64,000 nucleotides of DNA, from contig OY720097.1 of NCBI GenBank assembly GCA_963082875.1, positions 4,658,501 through 4,722,500 on the forward strand. The letters run 5' to 3'. How positions within the stretch are numbered: position 1 is the stretch's first letter; every line of letters begins with the position of its first letter. Under the pieces are notes generated by a model that worked only from the letters and a program-made list of their open reading frames with translations, made no database searches and was not told the DNA's origin. Made by a program: the position numbers and the translations under genes. The DNA comes from Corella eumyota (lineage: Eukaryota; Chordata; Ascidiacea; Phlebobranchia; Corellidae). This document shows positions 26,931 through 37,597 of the stretch, in pieces.

Positions 26931-28223
26931 AAAATTAAAAAAAATAAAAATGTAAATTTCGAATGTAACACGCTTTATGAAATCTTATAGCGATAAGAAA
27001 TAAAAGAAAAAAATGTTTAAAAATACTAAAAAATTGTTACATTTGGCGCAATAATATTTACAAGTTTGGGATTACGCAAAGATGTGAAACAACTTAGCAT
27101 AATTTTTTAGGGATTTATATGTTTACCGCTAACAGTGAAACTTGCAAAAAAACATTTTATTTCACGAATATTATGTAACCTGCTAAATACGTAATCAAAC
27201 AAATATTTAAACACATAAGTAGACCAAACAGCGTGGCCCTATTATGCGCCGCATGGTTTAGTTCACGTGTTAACGTTTATCCTTTGTTTGGGATATTATT
27301 CTGGTATTGCTGTCACGATGTTTTTATACTTGTGTTACTTATAGTCATATGACACCACGTGGGTTTATATGAAAACACGTGCTATAATTCTTTTTAAATT
27401 ATGCTGAATCACCCTGACAGTTTTTACAATATAACTATAGATAGATAGTAAGGTTTTTTTATTAAAAAATTTGATTGATTTTAAATAAATTTAATACAAT
27501 AACCAAACAAGAGAAATAGGCTTTTTAAACAAGCATACATTTTTAATTAAATGTTTTGAGGATAAACTAATAATCACGAGGTCATCACATGAGGCCTTTA
27601 AGCTGAGTCGTGTAACCCCCCCATTAAAGGTTTTAAGGATATTTTAACAAAAGTTTTGTACAATAAACCAATTAAACTATAAACATCTGAACACGTACAT
27701 ATGGACTATGGTTTTACGATATCGTTAAAATGATATAATTCTATCAATATTGGTAAGGTTGTTTCATTAACATGGTTGTTTAAGTGAATTGCAAAAAAAA
27801 AAAATTGCCTGACATGGTTAAAGTCCGCATTTCGAAATATCAACAACTATTACAAAGTGTAAATAAAAAATTTCACTTAATCTCATAAAGTTTTCGCAAT
27901 CAGCATTTAAGTTTAAATCCTCGAAAATGCGCATTTTGATATAACTTCTACAAACGATGTTAGCGAGAGCAAGTTAAGGCAAGCAACTTATAAAAATCAG
28001 TATTTATAAATTAGGCCTAGCTAAGGTTTAACTTATAGTGGTAGCGGTAAAAGTGTCAAATTAAAAAAAAACTTTAAAATGTATTTTTAGCTGCCTGTGT
28101 ATAAATGTTTTTTCGGTTTCTAATGCTTTTTTGGCTTACCCTGTAAATGTTCTATAAAAAATAAATAAAAGAGTACTCCAAAAGTAAAAGTACCAAAAGA
28201 CTTTAAAAGAGAAATCCCCTGTA

Positions 28224-28233
28224 GGGATTTTCC
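28224..28233 (+). promoter_or_regulatory. Candidate NF-kappaB site upstream of IAP2
   Basis: GGGATTTTCC fits the GGGRNWYYCC consensus. It sits 0.95 kb before the IAP2 start. The partner site that is intact upstream of IAP3 reads GAGAAATCCC here and does not fit. Confidence 0.4.
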
Positions 28234-28993
28234 CTAAACTAATCAAATATGTTGTTGTTTTGACAAAGAGAGTAACGTCAGAAGCAAAGCATTGACGCCT
28301 TGTTTACTGTGTTAGTGCCAGATAACACGTCAAACCAATTATTTAGAAATGTGCTATTGGCAATATTGTCAATATTATGATTTTTTTAATTTGTAGTAAA
28401 TCTACGTAATGTAAATACTAAACGATAGGGCAAATGTTTTTAACAAATACTTAATACGAGTGTGGTAATGCAAACAAACCAGAACAATCTGAATTTTTTT
28501 GTAAACAGCAATTAATATACCCAACTAAAACAGTTTTCCAAAACATAGAAATTTTCCGTATAAATTATTTTAACAGCGTCTACAACTAGGCATTTAAAAT
28601 CCTTATGTAAATTACATTACCAGATTTTTGAAATTTTATTCAAAAATGGTGATCAAAATTTAATAAACTTTTTTTTATGAATGAATCCTTTTTATGACGC
28701 AGATTATTTGTTTTTAACAAAGCACATGCGTTGGTATGCCTAATTTTGCGAGGTCTTGTCTGATGTACTCTCACTATTTCTGACTAAAAAAAGATTTAAT
28801 GCGTCAGTAAGACTAAGTGCTACACAACAGTTACATTCAATTCAATGATGTCGTATTCGGTCGAAACGAACAAAATTTTAACTAAAAATTTTGGGGTATT
28901 TTTAGGTAATAATATAATTATAAAATGGGGTAAATTACACGCGTTGTACTGTTTGTTAAGTCAAAATTAACGTGTGATAATTCTAAACTACTC

Positions 28994-29003
28994 GAAACTG
29001 AAA
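28994..29003 (+). promoter_or_regulatory. Candidate ISRE/IRF element upstream of IAP2
   Basis: GAAACTGAAA matches the GAAANNGAAA core bound by IRF proteins. It lies about 100 bp before the TATA box and is conserved upstream of IAP3. Confidence 0.35.
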
Positions 29004-29101
29004 AATAAAAAAAAAAGTTTCAATACTGTTGTTTGAAGAGTTGTTCAGTCAGGGAATGCCCACGAAAAAGCTTGAATTTTCTCTCTTTTTCTCTCAACAA
29101 C

Positions 29102-29108
29102 TATATAA
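29102..29108 (+). promoter_or_regulatory. TATA box of IAP2
   Basis: TATATAA, followed by GAGAGAGCC, 73 bp before the start codon. The same arrangement is present at IAP3 and IAP4. Confidence 0.65.
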
Positions 29109-29174
29109 GAGAGAGCCATCTCGTAGTGGCTTATACAAAATTTTAAACAAACATAGCGACTAGTACTGAACAGA

Positions 29175-31689
29175 ATGTTAATGCGTAGAACAAGAAGTGA
29201 TATTGAAAGTGATGGGCATTGTATGCGTGCTTCAAAAGACCCACCGGGACAGCGATGTGTTTATATTATCCCAGGTAAGCCTTTTTTTGTTGCTAGTTAT
29301 TTATTCTACTTATTAATAACGGCGTAACATGTAAAAAGTCTATTTGAAATTAAATATAGGAGCTACTGCAAAAAAAAAAACAAGAAGTGTCTTAACAAAT
29401 GAATATACATTTACATCTGCAAAATTTCCATTTTTTTAAAAGGCTGTATTTATTTTCGGTTACAATTCCACTTACTACCATTTGCAGTAGACCATATCAT
29501 TATTTATATCGTAAAAGTATTAACGCATAAAAGCTTTTTATAAACATATCAACTTTTTTATTAGGCAATCCGGACAACGAAATTTACAGACTAACGACTT
29601 TTAAAAAATATCCAACTCACGTGCCAGTAGATTACATGGATCTAGCAGCAGCTGGGTTCTACTACACAGGATATAAAGACAGAGTTAAATGCTTTGGGTA
29701 AGTTATTTCGATAAACCAAACTAAATTAATAACGTCATTAGAAATTGCATTCAGGTTTGATTGAACTAATGTGTTTCACATTAAAATTGCAATATAAGTA
29801 AGGGAATTAAGCATTGTAAGGGACTTGTGCATTGTAATGAAGGTTTCATAACGGAAGTTAATTTTATTACATCATTGTGTAATATTACATTGTTATCATG
29901 CTTATGTTCAAAGTTTGACGTTGTTTGTGTTTTAGGTGCGGGAAAACAGTGGAAGACTGGACGTTAACAGACAATCCAAAATCAAATGACTGGCACTTAA
30001 CAGGATGTGAAATGGTGACAGGAACAGTCGAAAGAAATATTCCATTAGGTAAGTAAAGTAAATACTGTTGAGAACGTTAAAGGCAATGGTTAGGTATAGT
30101 CTTACTAAGTAAACGTCGATAGAAAAATTATAACTCAATATTTTTTTTTTGCAGTTGGCTTGTTAGGACGTAGAATTAAAGCTAATTCCTTGCCTGTTAA
30201 TAGACAAAGGTTAAGACAAGATAGAAGTGTTGATTTAGTTTCACCAAGTAGTGCAGTTAACACAACTCAATCAAGCGCAAGTAACAACAACAACACACAA
30301 GAGTCAAACCAAAGTCAATTTTCCCAACAACTACCCACTTCACCAACTAATAATCACAACATCACCGAAACCAATAACTTGCAAGCTATGTTTCCATGCC
30401 ATAACCCTGCAAATCCACATATGGGTATTACTGAATCACGTGAGCAAACGTTTTTGGACAACAACAATTGGCCAGGTTATCGAATTCGAGCAACACCGCA
30501 TCAGATTGCTGAAGCTGGAATGTTCTATCTTGGTAAGTAATCGCATAAAACAATATTGCATAAACTCGTTTAAAAAACGACTTCGACATTTACAATGTGA
30601 ATCTAATACTTTTAGGTAATCGAGATAGAGTTAAGTGCTGGTATTGCAATGGAGGTTTACAAAACTGGGAGACATCAGATGATCCTTGGTTTGAACACGC
30701 CAAGTGGTTTCCAGAGTAAGTTTACATTTTCATATGACTTGTAACAGAAAAACTGTTAACATGAATTAATCATTTTTGTGTATACAGATGCGAATTTGTA
30801 TTGCAAAACAAAGGACCAGAATTTGTAGAAAACGTGAGCGAACAAAACCCTAACATACAGAGACCACAGATGAACAACAATCCACAAACGCCACAGAGTT
30901 CAAGGTACATATCAATAGAGTGACCATATAGTTAATTTATTTTGCAGAAAATTCAATCTGATTAAATAAATACAAATATTAAAGCTCTACAAAATTTAAT
31001 GACACTTAGGCTATGAGTTTAAATATAAAAAATAATGTATTTGCAAAATAAGTGTTTTACTAAAATCTTAATTTTTTCCTTTTTTAATACTTATAATTTG
31101 TTTGTATTTAGCAACATAGCTCCACCAATAATCGACCCGCAACAAATAATAAACGAACGAAAACAAAAAGTAAGGGAAGAAATAAATTCTTCCAACCTTG
31201 TAAACCAAGCAAAATTGATGGGATTTTCAGAAACCGAAATTGAACAGGCATATACCAGGTAAAAAACAACATAAATCTATCTGACGTACATTAACACCCA
31301 TTTAAGCTGTTATATTCAATCAACATAAGGTATTTATTTTTTATTTAAATACATTTAGGCAATTTGCAGAACACGACTGTACTTTTAACCAATTCGAAGA
31401 TCTAGTTAATTCAATGATAGCTAACGAAGCGACTATGGAAACCTCAACAACTGAAAACAACACGGAGTCTACTACTAGTTCGACCTCCGCAGCGCCCGCT
31501 AACGCCGACGAAGAATTAAGTCGTTTGGAGAAAACGAGAAACTGTAAAAGTTGCAAAACACAACCGGCGAACGTTGTTTTGTTACCGTGTGGACATTTAG
31601 CGGCGTGCCAAAGTTGCTCAAAAAAATTAAAATTTTGTCCACTATGTAAAACTAAAGTTAAAGAGATTCTCAAAACGTATATTTCTTAA
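29175..31689 (+). CDS. IAP2: two-BIR, UBA-like, RING inhibitor-of-apoptosis protein
   Basis: Eight exons: 29175-29274, 29565-29697, 29936-30048, 30155-30532, 30616-30715, 30788-30904, 31112-31258, 31359-31689; 472 residues. Exon 1 carries [16 protein letters not shown]1 (about residues 38-110) has CFGC, then WHLTGC with the short H-x3-C spacing. An Asn/Ser/Gln-rich linker leads to BIR2 (CWYC, DDPW, HAKWFPEC). The UBA-like segment reads [11 protein letters not shown]. The RING has CKSC, PCGH, CQSC and CPLC and ends KTYIS. It is almost identical to IAP3, introns included, which points to a recent tandem duplication. The ATG at 29175 is chosen because it lies just after the TATA box; a second in-frame ATG follows two codons later. 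It is presumably a cytosolic E3 ligase acting on caspases or innate signalling adaptors. Confidence 0.95.
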
Positions 31690-32298
31690 CACATATTTTT
31701 TTATTGTTATTTATTACTTTATACCTAATTTATTCAAATATGCCAAACTCTGCCTTTTTTTATCTCACTGTATATTTTCTTAATTAATCTTTAAATATAT
31801 TTCTATTGCTTTTTAAAAAATGTTCTAATAAAATCAAGTACTAAATATTGTAAAAAAAATCTACTTTAATATTTAACTTAACATAAAGCATAGAATATAA
31901 ACTTTTATAAATAAATAAAAACTAGGCATAAAAACATAAATAAAAATTTAAACACAACGTAACAAAAAGCACAACCATGCCTTTAATTAATATAAAATTA
32001 GGTTTGCAATAAGTTAGCTTAATACAAATCAAAGTAATAATAATATACAAATGTTTAAAAACACTTACTTTGTTTAAATGTTGTAAAATTGTTCTTTATT
32101 TAATCCGTTTGTTTTTATTTTAAATACTAGCTGATAAGTTAAACAACTGTTACTTGGGAATACTACTTACTAATAAAAATCACTTGATAAAATAGAAAAA
32201 GCACAAAACGAAATAAAAACAAATGCGCGTTCAGCGTCTTTTACAAAGTTGCTTAGAAGAGAATTAAGGCGTGGAGTTTTAAGAATGCAAGAATAACT
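31690..32298. other. Region between IAP2 and the minus-strand receptor gene
   Basis: No gene seen; it should hold the 3' UTRs of two convergent genes. The part around 32077-32180 aligns with 37085-37190 downstream of IAP3 and marks the right end of the duplicated unit. Confidence 0.55.
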
Positions 32299-33066
32299 CT
32301 AACACGGGTGTTTTAATTCTTTCACTTGCCGCTTCCCTTTCTTATAAAAATTGGATGATTTGCAGCCTTTTGAAGCAATACGAAAAGCGACAAAGACAGC
32401 TAAAGTTACTAACAATATCACAGCAAGAATAACCAAGATTATATAATTATGAAATACACTTTCCTTTGCTTCGTTTTCTAAAAAAATATTGTAAAATCAA
32501 ATATTGTAATTACCCATTTAGACAAAATATAATAACAGAAAAAATAAAATATTTTTTTTTAAATTTATACAGAAATGTTATTCATTTTTAATAAAACAAA
32601 ATACCTTTTTCGTTGCCCCTTTTGTCGTCAGACGAATTTTTAAAGTTTTCAGAAGTAGAGGAAGTTGTATTGGGTAGGTACGGTGTAACGATTTGTGGTA
32701 CATTTATAACCTGAACAGTTATTATATTTAACAATATAATGTATATACCTCGAATGACAAAAAAATAATAATTTTACAAAAAATTACCTCTTTTTCCTGG
32801 GTTGTATTCTTGTTAGGTTTTTCCGTTTTCTTGTGATTTTCAACCGGCATTTCTTTGCTAACAAAATAAAGAAATATTTAAATACTATTGCTAAACTTCA
32901 AGTAGAAACGCACTCAATATTTAAAGTAACTTACATTCTTACTAAACATCTCATGTTACAGCTTTCTTCGATGTTCGTATATCCTTGAATACAAGTTATA
33001 CATACTTGTTGAATTGGATCGTAAAATTCCGATTTTTTACAGTAACTCGGAATATTGGTGGTAAAA
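32299..33066 (-). CDS. Putative type I membrane receptor with TNFR-like cysteine segment (signal exon not found)
   Basis: Four exons: 33066-32935, 32857-32788, 32710-32605, 32477-32299; 162 residues after a missing first exon (the first exon seen starts in phase 2). Exon 1 encodes YCKKSEFYDPIQQVCITC and then SCNMRC. The pattern C-x4-FYD-x5-C-x2-C resembles the single cysteine-rich module of TACI/BCMA-type TNF receptors (EYFDSLLHACIPC in human BCMA), although one of the six usual cysteines is absent. Exons 2 and 3 form a Lys/Glu/Thr/Ser-rich stalk with possible N-glycosylation sites (NTT, NSS). Exon 4 has one membrane helix (IILVILAVILLVTLAVFVAF) and a short basic tail with no death domain. 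It lies between the two duplicated IAP units. A first exon with a signal peptide should lie upstream but is not obvious. The gene structure is well supported; the family call is tentative. Confidence 0.6.
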
Positions 33067-33213
33067 CTTAAAATAAAAACTATAAAATGTATACTTAGCT
33101 GCCTGTGAATATATTTTTTTTCGGTTTCTAATGCTTTTTTTGGCTTACCCTGTAAATGTTCTATAAAAAATGAATGAAGAAGTACTCAAAATAAAAGTAC
33201 CAACACTTTAAAA

Positions 33214-33238
33214 GGGAAATCCCCTACAGGGATTTTCC
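33214..33238 (+). promoter_or_regulatory. Paired candidate NF-kappaB sites upstream of IAP3
   Basis: GGGAAATCCC (33214-33223) and GGGATTTTCC (33229-33238) both fit GGGRNWYYCC. They are 5 bp apart, together form an imperfect palindrome, and lie 1.0 kb before the IAP3 start. Confidence 0.42.
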
Positions 33239-33368
33239 CTAAACCAGTCAATTTGTTTTTTTTGGTATGACAAAGAGAGTTACGTCAAGACCAAAGCATT
33301 GGCACTTGTTTACTGTGTATGTGCCATATACACGTTAAACAATTCAAAAAATGGCCTTTTGGCAATAC

Positions 33369-33419
33369 TGTCAATATTATGATCTTTTGAATTTGTAGAA
33401 AAAAATCATAATATTGACA
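33369..33419. repeat. Perfect 15-bp inverted repeat present only in unit 2
   Basis: The arms are TGTCAATATTATGAT (33369-33383) and its exact complement (33405-33419), separated by 21 bp. The corresponding place in unit 1 (near 28370-28410) has the left arm only. Confidence 0.9.
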
Positions 33420-34026
33420 TCTAAGTAATGTAAATACTATAACATACAATAGAGCAAATATTTTTCTAACAAATACTACATACGAGTGTGGTAATGCAAA
33501 CAAACAAGAACAGTCTGCATTTTTTTGTAAACAGCAATTAATATACCCAACTAAAACAGTTTTCCAAAACATAGAAATTTTTCGTATAAATTATTTTAAC
33601 AGCATCTACAACTAGGCATTTTAAATCCTTATGTAAATTACATTACCAGATTTTTGAACTTCAGAATATTATTCAAAAATGGTGATCAAAATTTAAAAAA
33701 CTTTTTTTTATGAATGGATCCTTTTTATGACGCAAATTATTTGTTTTTAACAAAGCACATGCGTTGGTATGCCTAATTATGCGAGGTCTTGTCTGATGTA
33801 ATCTCACTATTTCTGACTAAAAAAAGATTTAATGCGTCAGTAAGACTACGTGCTACACAACAGTTACATTCAATTCAATGATGTCGTATTCGGTCGAAAC
33901 GAACAAAATTTTAACCAAAAATTTTAGGGAATTTTAAGGTAATAGTGTTGTAAATTGGGGTAAATTAAACGCCGTGTACTGTTCGTTTTGTTAAAATTCA
34001 CGTGTGATAATTTTAAACTACCTTAC

Positions 34027-34036
34027 GAAACTGAAA
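34027..34036 (+). promoter_or_regulatory. Candidate ISRE/IRF element upstream of IAP3
   Basis: GAAACTGAAA, the same core as upstream of IAP2. In the inverted IAP4 copy the corresponding place reads GAAACTAAAA and the core is lost. Confidence 0.35.
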
Positions 34037-34147
34037 ATTTAAAAATAAAATTCATTAGGGTAAGTAAGTTCAAAACTGCTGTTCAGTCAGGGAAAGCCCG
34101 CGAAAAAGCTCGCTTATTCTCTTTTTTCTTAGTCAACAACTAACAAC

Positions 34148-34157
34148 TATATAAAAG
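34148..34157 (+). promoter_or_regulatory. TATA box of IAP3
   Basis: TATATAAAAG, 73 bp before the start codon, in the same context as IAP2 and IAP4. Confidence 0.65.
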
Positions 34158-34220
34158 AGAGCCATCTTGTAGTGGCTTATATGATATTTTAAACAAACAA
34201 AGCGACTAGTACTGAACAGA

Positions 34221-36717
34221 ATGTTAATGCGTAGAATAAGAAGTGATATTGAAAGTGATGGGCATTGTATGCGTGCTTCAAAAGACCCACCAGGACAGCG
34301 ATGTGTTTATATTATCCCAGGTAAGCTTATTTGTTGCTAGTTTTATATTCTACTTATTAATAACGGCGTAAGTTACCATGTAAAAAGTCTATTTGAAATT
34401 AAATATAGGGGCTACTGCATAAACAAGCAGAATATAAATAAATGGATATATATTTACATCTGCAAATATTCGATTTTTTTGAAATGCTGTAATCTTACTA
34501 CCATTTGCAGTAGACCGTATCTTTATTTATGTCGTAAAAGTATTAATGCATTAAAACTTTTTTAAACGTATCATCAACTTTTTTATTAGGCAATCCGGAC
34601 AACGAAATTTACAGACTAACGACTTTTAAAAAATATCCAACTCACGTGCCGGTAGATTACATGGATTTAGCAGCAGCTGGGTTCTACTACACAGGATATA
34701 AAGACAGAGTTAAATGCTTTGGGTAAGTTATTTCGATACACCAAACTAAATTAATAACGACATTAGAAATTGCATTCAGGTTTGATTGAACTAATGTGTT
34801 TCACATTAAAATTGCAATATAAGTAAGGGAATTAAGCATTGTAAGGGACTTGTGCATTGTAAATAAGGTTTCATAACGGAAGTTAATTTTATTACATCAT
34901 TGTGTAATATTACATTGTTATCATGCTTATGTTCAAAGTTTGACGTTGTTTGTGTTTTAGGTGCGGGAAAACAGTGGAAGACTGGACGTTAACAGACAAT
35001 CCAAAATCACATGACTGGCACTTAACAGGATGTGAAATGGTGACAGGAACAGTCGAAAGAAATATTCCATTAGGTAAGTAAAGTAAATACTGTTGAGAAC
35101 GTTAAAGGCAATGGTTAGGTATAGTCTTACTAAGTAAACGTCGATAGAAAAATTATAACTCAATATTTTTTTTTTGCAGTTGGCTTGTTAGGACGCAGAA
35201 TTAAAGCTAATTCCTTGCCTGTTGATAGACAAAGGTTAAGACAAGATAGAAGTGTTGATTTAGTTTCACCAAGTAGTGCAGTTAACACAACTCAATCAAG
35301 CGCAAGTAACAACAACAACACACAAGAGTCAAACCAAAGTCAATTTTCCCAACAACTACCCACTTCACCAACTAATAATCACAACAACACTGAAACCAAT
35401 AACTTGCAAGCTATGTTTCCATGCCATAACCCTGCAAATCCACATATGGGTATTACTGAATCACGTGAGCAAACGTTTTTGGACAACAACAACTGGCCAG
35501 GTTATCGAATTCGAGCAACACCGCATCAGATTGCTGAAGCTGGAATGTTCTATCTTGGTAAGTAATCGCATAAAACAATATTGCATAAACTCGTTAAAGT
35601 TATGGCTTCACCCCTTTACAACGTGAATCAAATACTTTTAGGTAGTCGAGATAGAGTAAAATGCTGGTATTGCAATGGAGGTTTACAAAACTGGGAGACA
35701 TCAGATGATCCTTGGTTTGAACACGCCAAATGGTTCCCTGAGTAAGTTTACATTTTCATATGACTTGTAACAGAAATACTGTTAACTTGTATTAATCATT
35801 TTTGTTTTATTTAGATGCGAATTTGTGTTGCAAAACAAAGGACCAGAGTTTGTAGAAAACGTGAGCGAACAAAACCCTAACATACAGAGACCACAGATGA
35901 ACAACAATCAACAAACAAACCCACAGAGTTCAAGGTACATATTAATATCATATAGTGACAGTTAATATATTTTGCAGAAAATTCAACCTGACTAACTAAA
36001 TACAAATAAGAAAGCTCTACAAAATTTAATAACACTTTGGCTATGGGTTCAAATACAAAATTAATGTATTTGCAAATTGAGTGTTTTATTAAAATCATAA
36101 TTTTTCCTTTTTTAATACTTATAATTTGTTTGTATTTAGCAACACAGCTCCACAAATCATCGACCCGCAACAAATAATAAATGAACGAAAACGAAAAGTT
36201 AGGGAAGAAATAAACTCTTCCAACCTTGTAAACCAAGCAAAATTGATGGGATTTTCAGAAACCGAAATTGAACAGGCATATACCAGGTAAAAAACAACAT
36301 AACTATATCTAACGTACATTAACACCCATTTAAGCTGTTATATTCAATCAACATAAGATATTTATTTTTTATTTAATTGTATTTAGGCAATTTGAAGAAC
36401 ACGACTGTACTTTTAACCAATTTGAAGATCTAGTTAATTCAATGATAGCTAACGAAGCGCCTATGGAAACCTCAACAACTGAAAACAACACACAGACTAC
36501 TACTAGTTCGACATCCGCAGCGCCCACTAACCCCGACGAAGAATTAAGTCGTTTGGAGAAAACGAGAAACTGTAAAAGTTGCAAAACACAACCGGCGAAC
36601 GTTGTTTTGTTACCGTGTGGACATTTAGCAGCGTGCCAAAGTTGCTCGAAAAAATTAAAATTTTGTCCACTATGTAAAACTAAAGTTAAAGAAATCCTTA
36701 AAACGTACATTTCTTAA
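34221..36717 (+). CDS. IAP3: two-BIR, UBA-like, RING inhibitor-of-apoptosis protein
   Basis: Eight exons: 34221-34320, 34590-34722, 34961-35073, 35180-35557, 35642-35741, 35815-35934, 36140-36286, 36387-36717; 473 residues. Domain order and motifs are as in IAP2. Differences are few: a one-codon longer exon 6 ([11 protein letters not shown] in place of a PQTPQSS-type stretch), Ser for Asn at the start of exon 5 (GSRDRVKC), and scattered substitutions in the linkers. The zinc ligands of BIR1, BIR2 and RING, the UBA MGF and the KTYIS end are all intact. The gene faces IAP4 tail to tail across about 0.9 kb. The promoter region carries a paired kappaB-like site, an ISRE-like core and a TATA box. 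Confidence 0.95.
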
Positions 36718-37597
36718 CATATTTTTTTTATTGTTATTTATTTTTTGATATATTTATTTTTATAGTCTGTGCATTGATATTACATCTGTTACTGTGTTTA
36801 TTTTAAATATTAAGCTATTTTTAAATCATATGCAAATTTGTTTATATTTTTATACAAAATACATAGATAAAGTTTATATGCCCAATCTTATGTTTACAAA
36901 TTTATTTAAAATTTAACACTATAACCTAAAATCATAAAACACTAAATTTTCTGTTTTTTAAAGAATTGCACATAAAAATAAGTGAAAATACAAATTTTTA
37001 CACGACAAGACAAAATATGCAACTAAGGGCTGCTTCTAGCAATTTTATATGTTAAAAAATTATGAAAACATTGAAATACTAACCTTGTTTTAATGTTGTA
37101 ACCTTGTTCTTTCTAATCCACGTGATAATCTTTATCTTAAATCTTAGCTGGTATGTTAAACAAATATAACTTGAGAACTCTACTTACAATTATGTTACTA
37201 AAGAGAGGAAAAACACCAGGCAAAGAAAAAAGGCCTAGGCGCTTTTTTAAAACGTTTTTTTAAATACAGCCTTAAACTATGTTTTGAAATTCTTTATTAA
37301 CAGAATTTAGGCCTGAACAGTTTCGCGTTCAATATTAACAATAGTTGTACAATAAAAACAACTTAGGCCAAATAACATAGAAATGTATTTAAATACAATT
37401 AAAAGCTTAAATACTTTTAAATTTAATACAATAGGTTACGTATAACATATTATGTAAAGAAATAAACAATATATATTGGCAAAAAAGTAATGATGGTGCC
37501 AAATTGGAATATTTAAAATATATATATTCTTGCATAAAGTATGGCTTTATAAATCCCTATATACAAATTAATAAAAATAATCATACATACAACTGTT
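36718..37597. other. Convergent intergenic region between IAP3 and IAP4
   Basis: No gene seen. It contains the end of segmental unit 2 (to about 37200) and the 3' flanks of two genes transcribed toward each other. Confidence 0.55.

Larger units (their letters stand above)
26931..29101. other. Intergenic region upstream of IAP2
   Basis: No gene seen from 26931 to about 28073. From about 28074 onward the sequence is the left copy of the segment duplicated upstream of IAP3 (from about 33078) and carries the candidate kappaB-like and ISRE-like sites listed separately. Confidence 0.6.
28074..32200 (+). repeat. Segmental duplication, unit 1 (contains IAP2)
   Basis: This segment, including about 1.1 kb of upstream sequence, all IAP2 exons and introns, and sequence beyond the stop, recurs at about 33078-37200 around IAP3. 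Introns as well as exons align closely. The offset is about 5.0 kb. The boundaries are approximate. Confidence 0.85.
33078..37200 (+). repeat. Segmental duplication, unit 2 (contains IAP3)
   Basis: Right copy of the IAP2 unit. Its left boundary falls about 12 bp upstream of the first visible receptor exon. Its right part ends near 37200, before the tail of IAP4. Confidence 0.85.

Noticed and set aside
33285-33572. 95-codon minus-strand frame upstream of IAP3 as the missing signal exon of the receptor-like gene
   Set aside because: The N-terminus is not signal-like, the frame is interrupted in the otherwise matching unit 1, and no donor of the needed phase was seen.
29932-35163. Antisense 68-codon frames opposite exon 3 of IAP2 and IAP3
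   Set aside because: They lie exactly over coding exons on the other strand and are duplicated only because the genes are.
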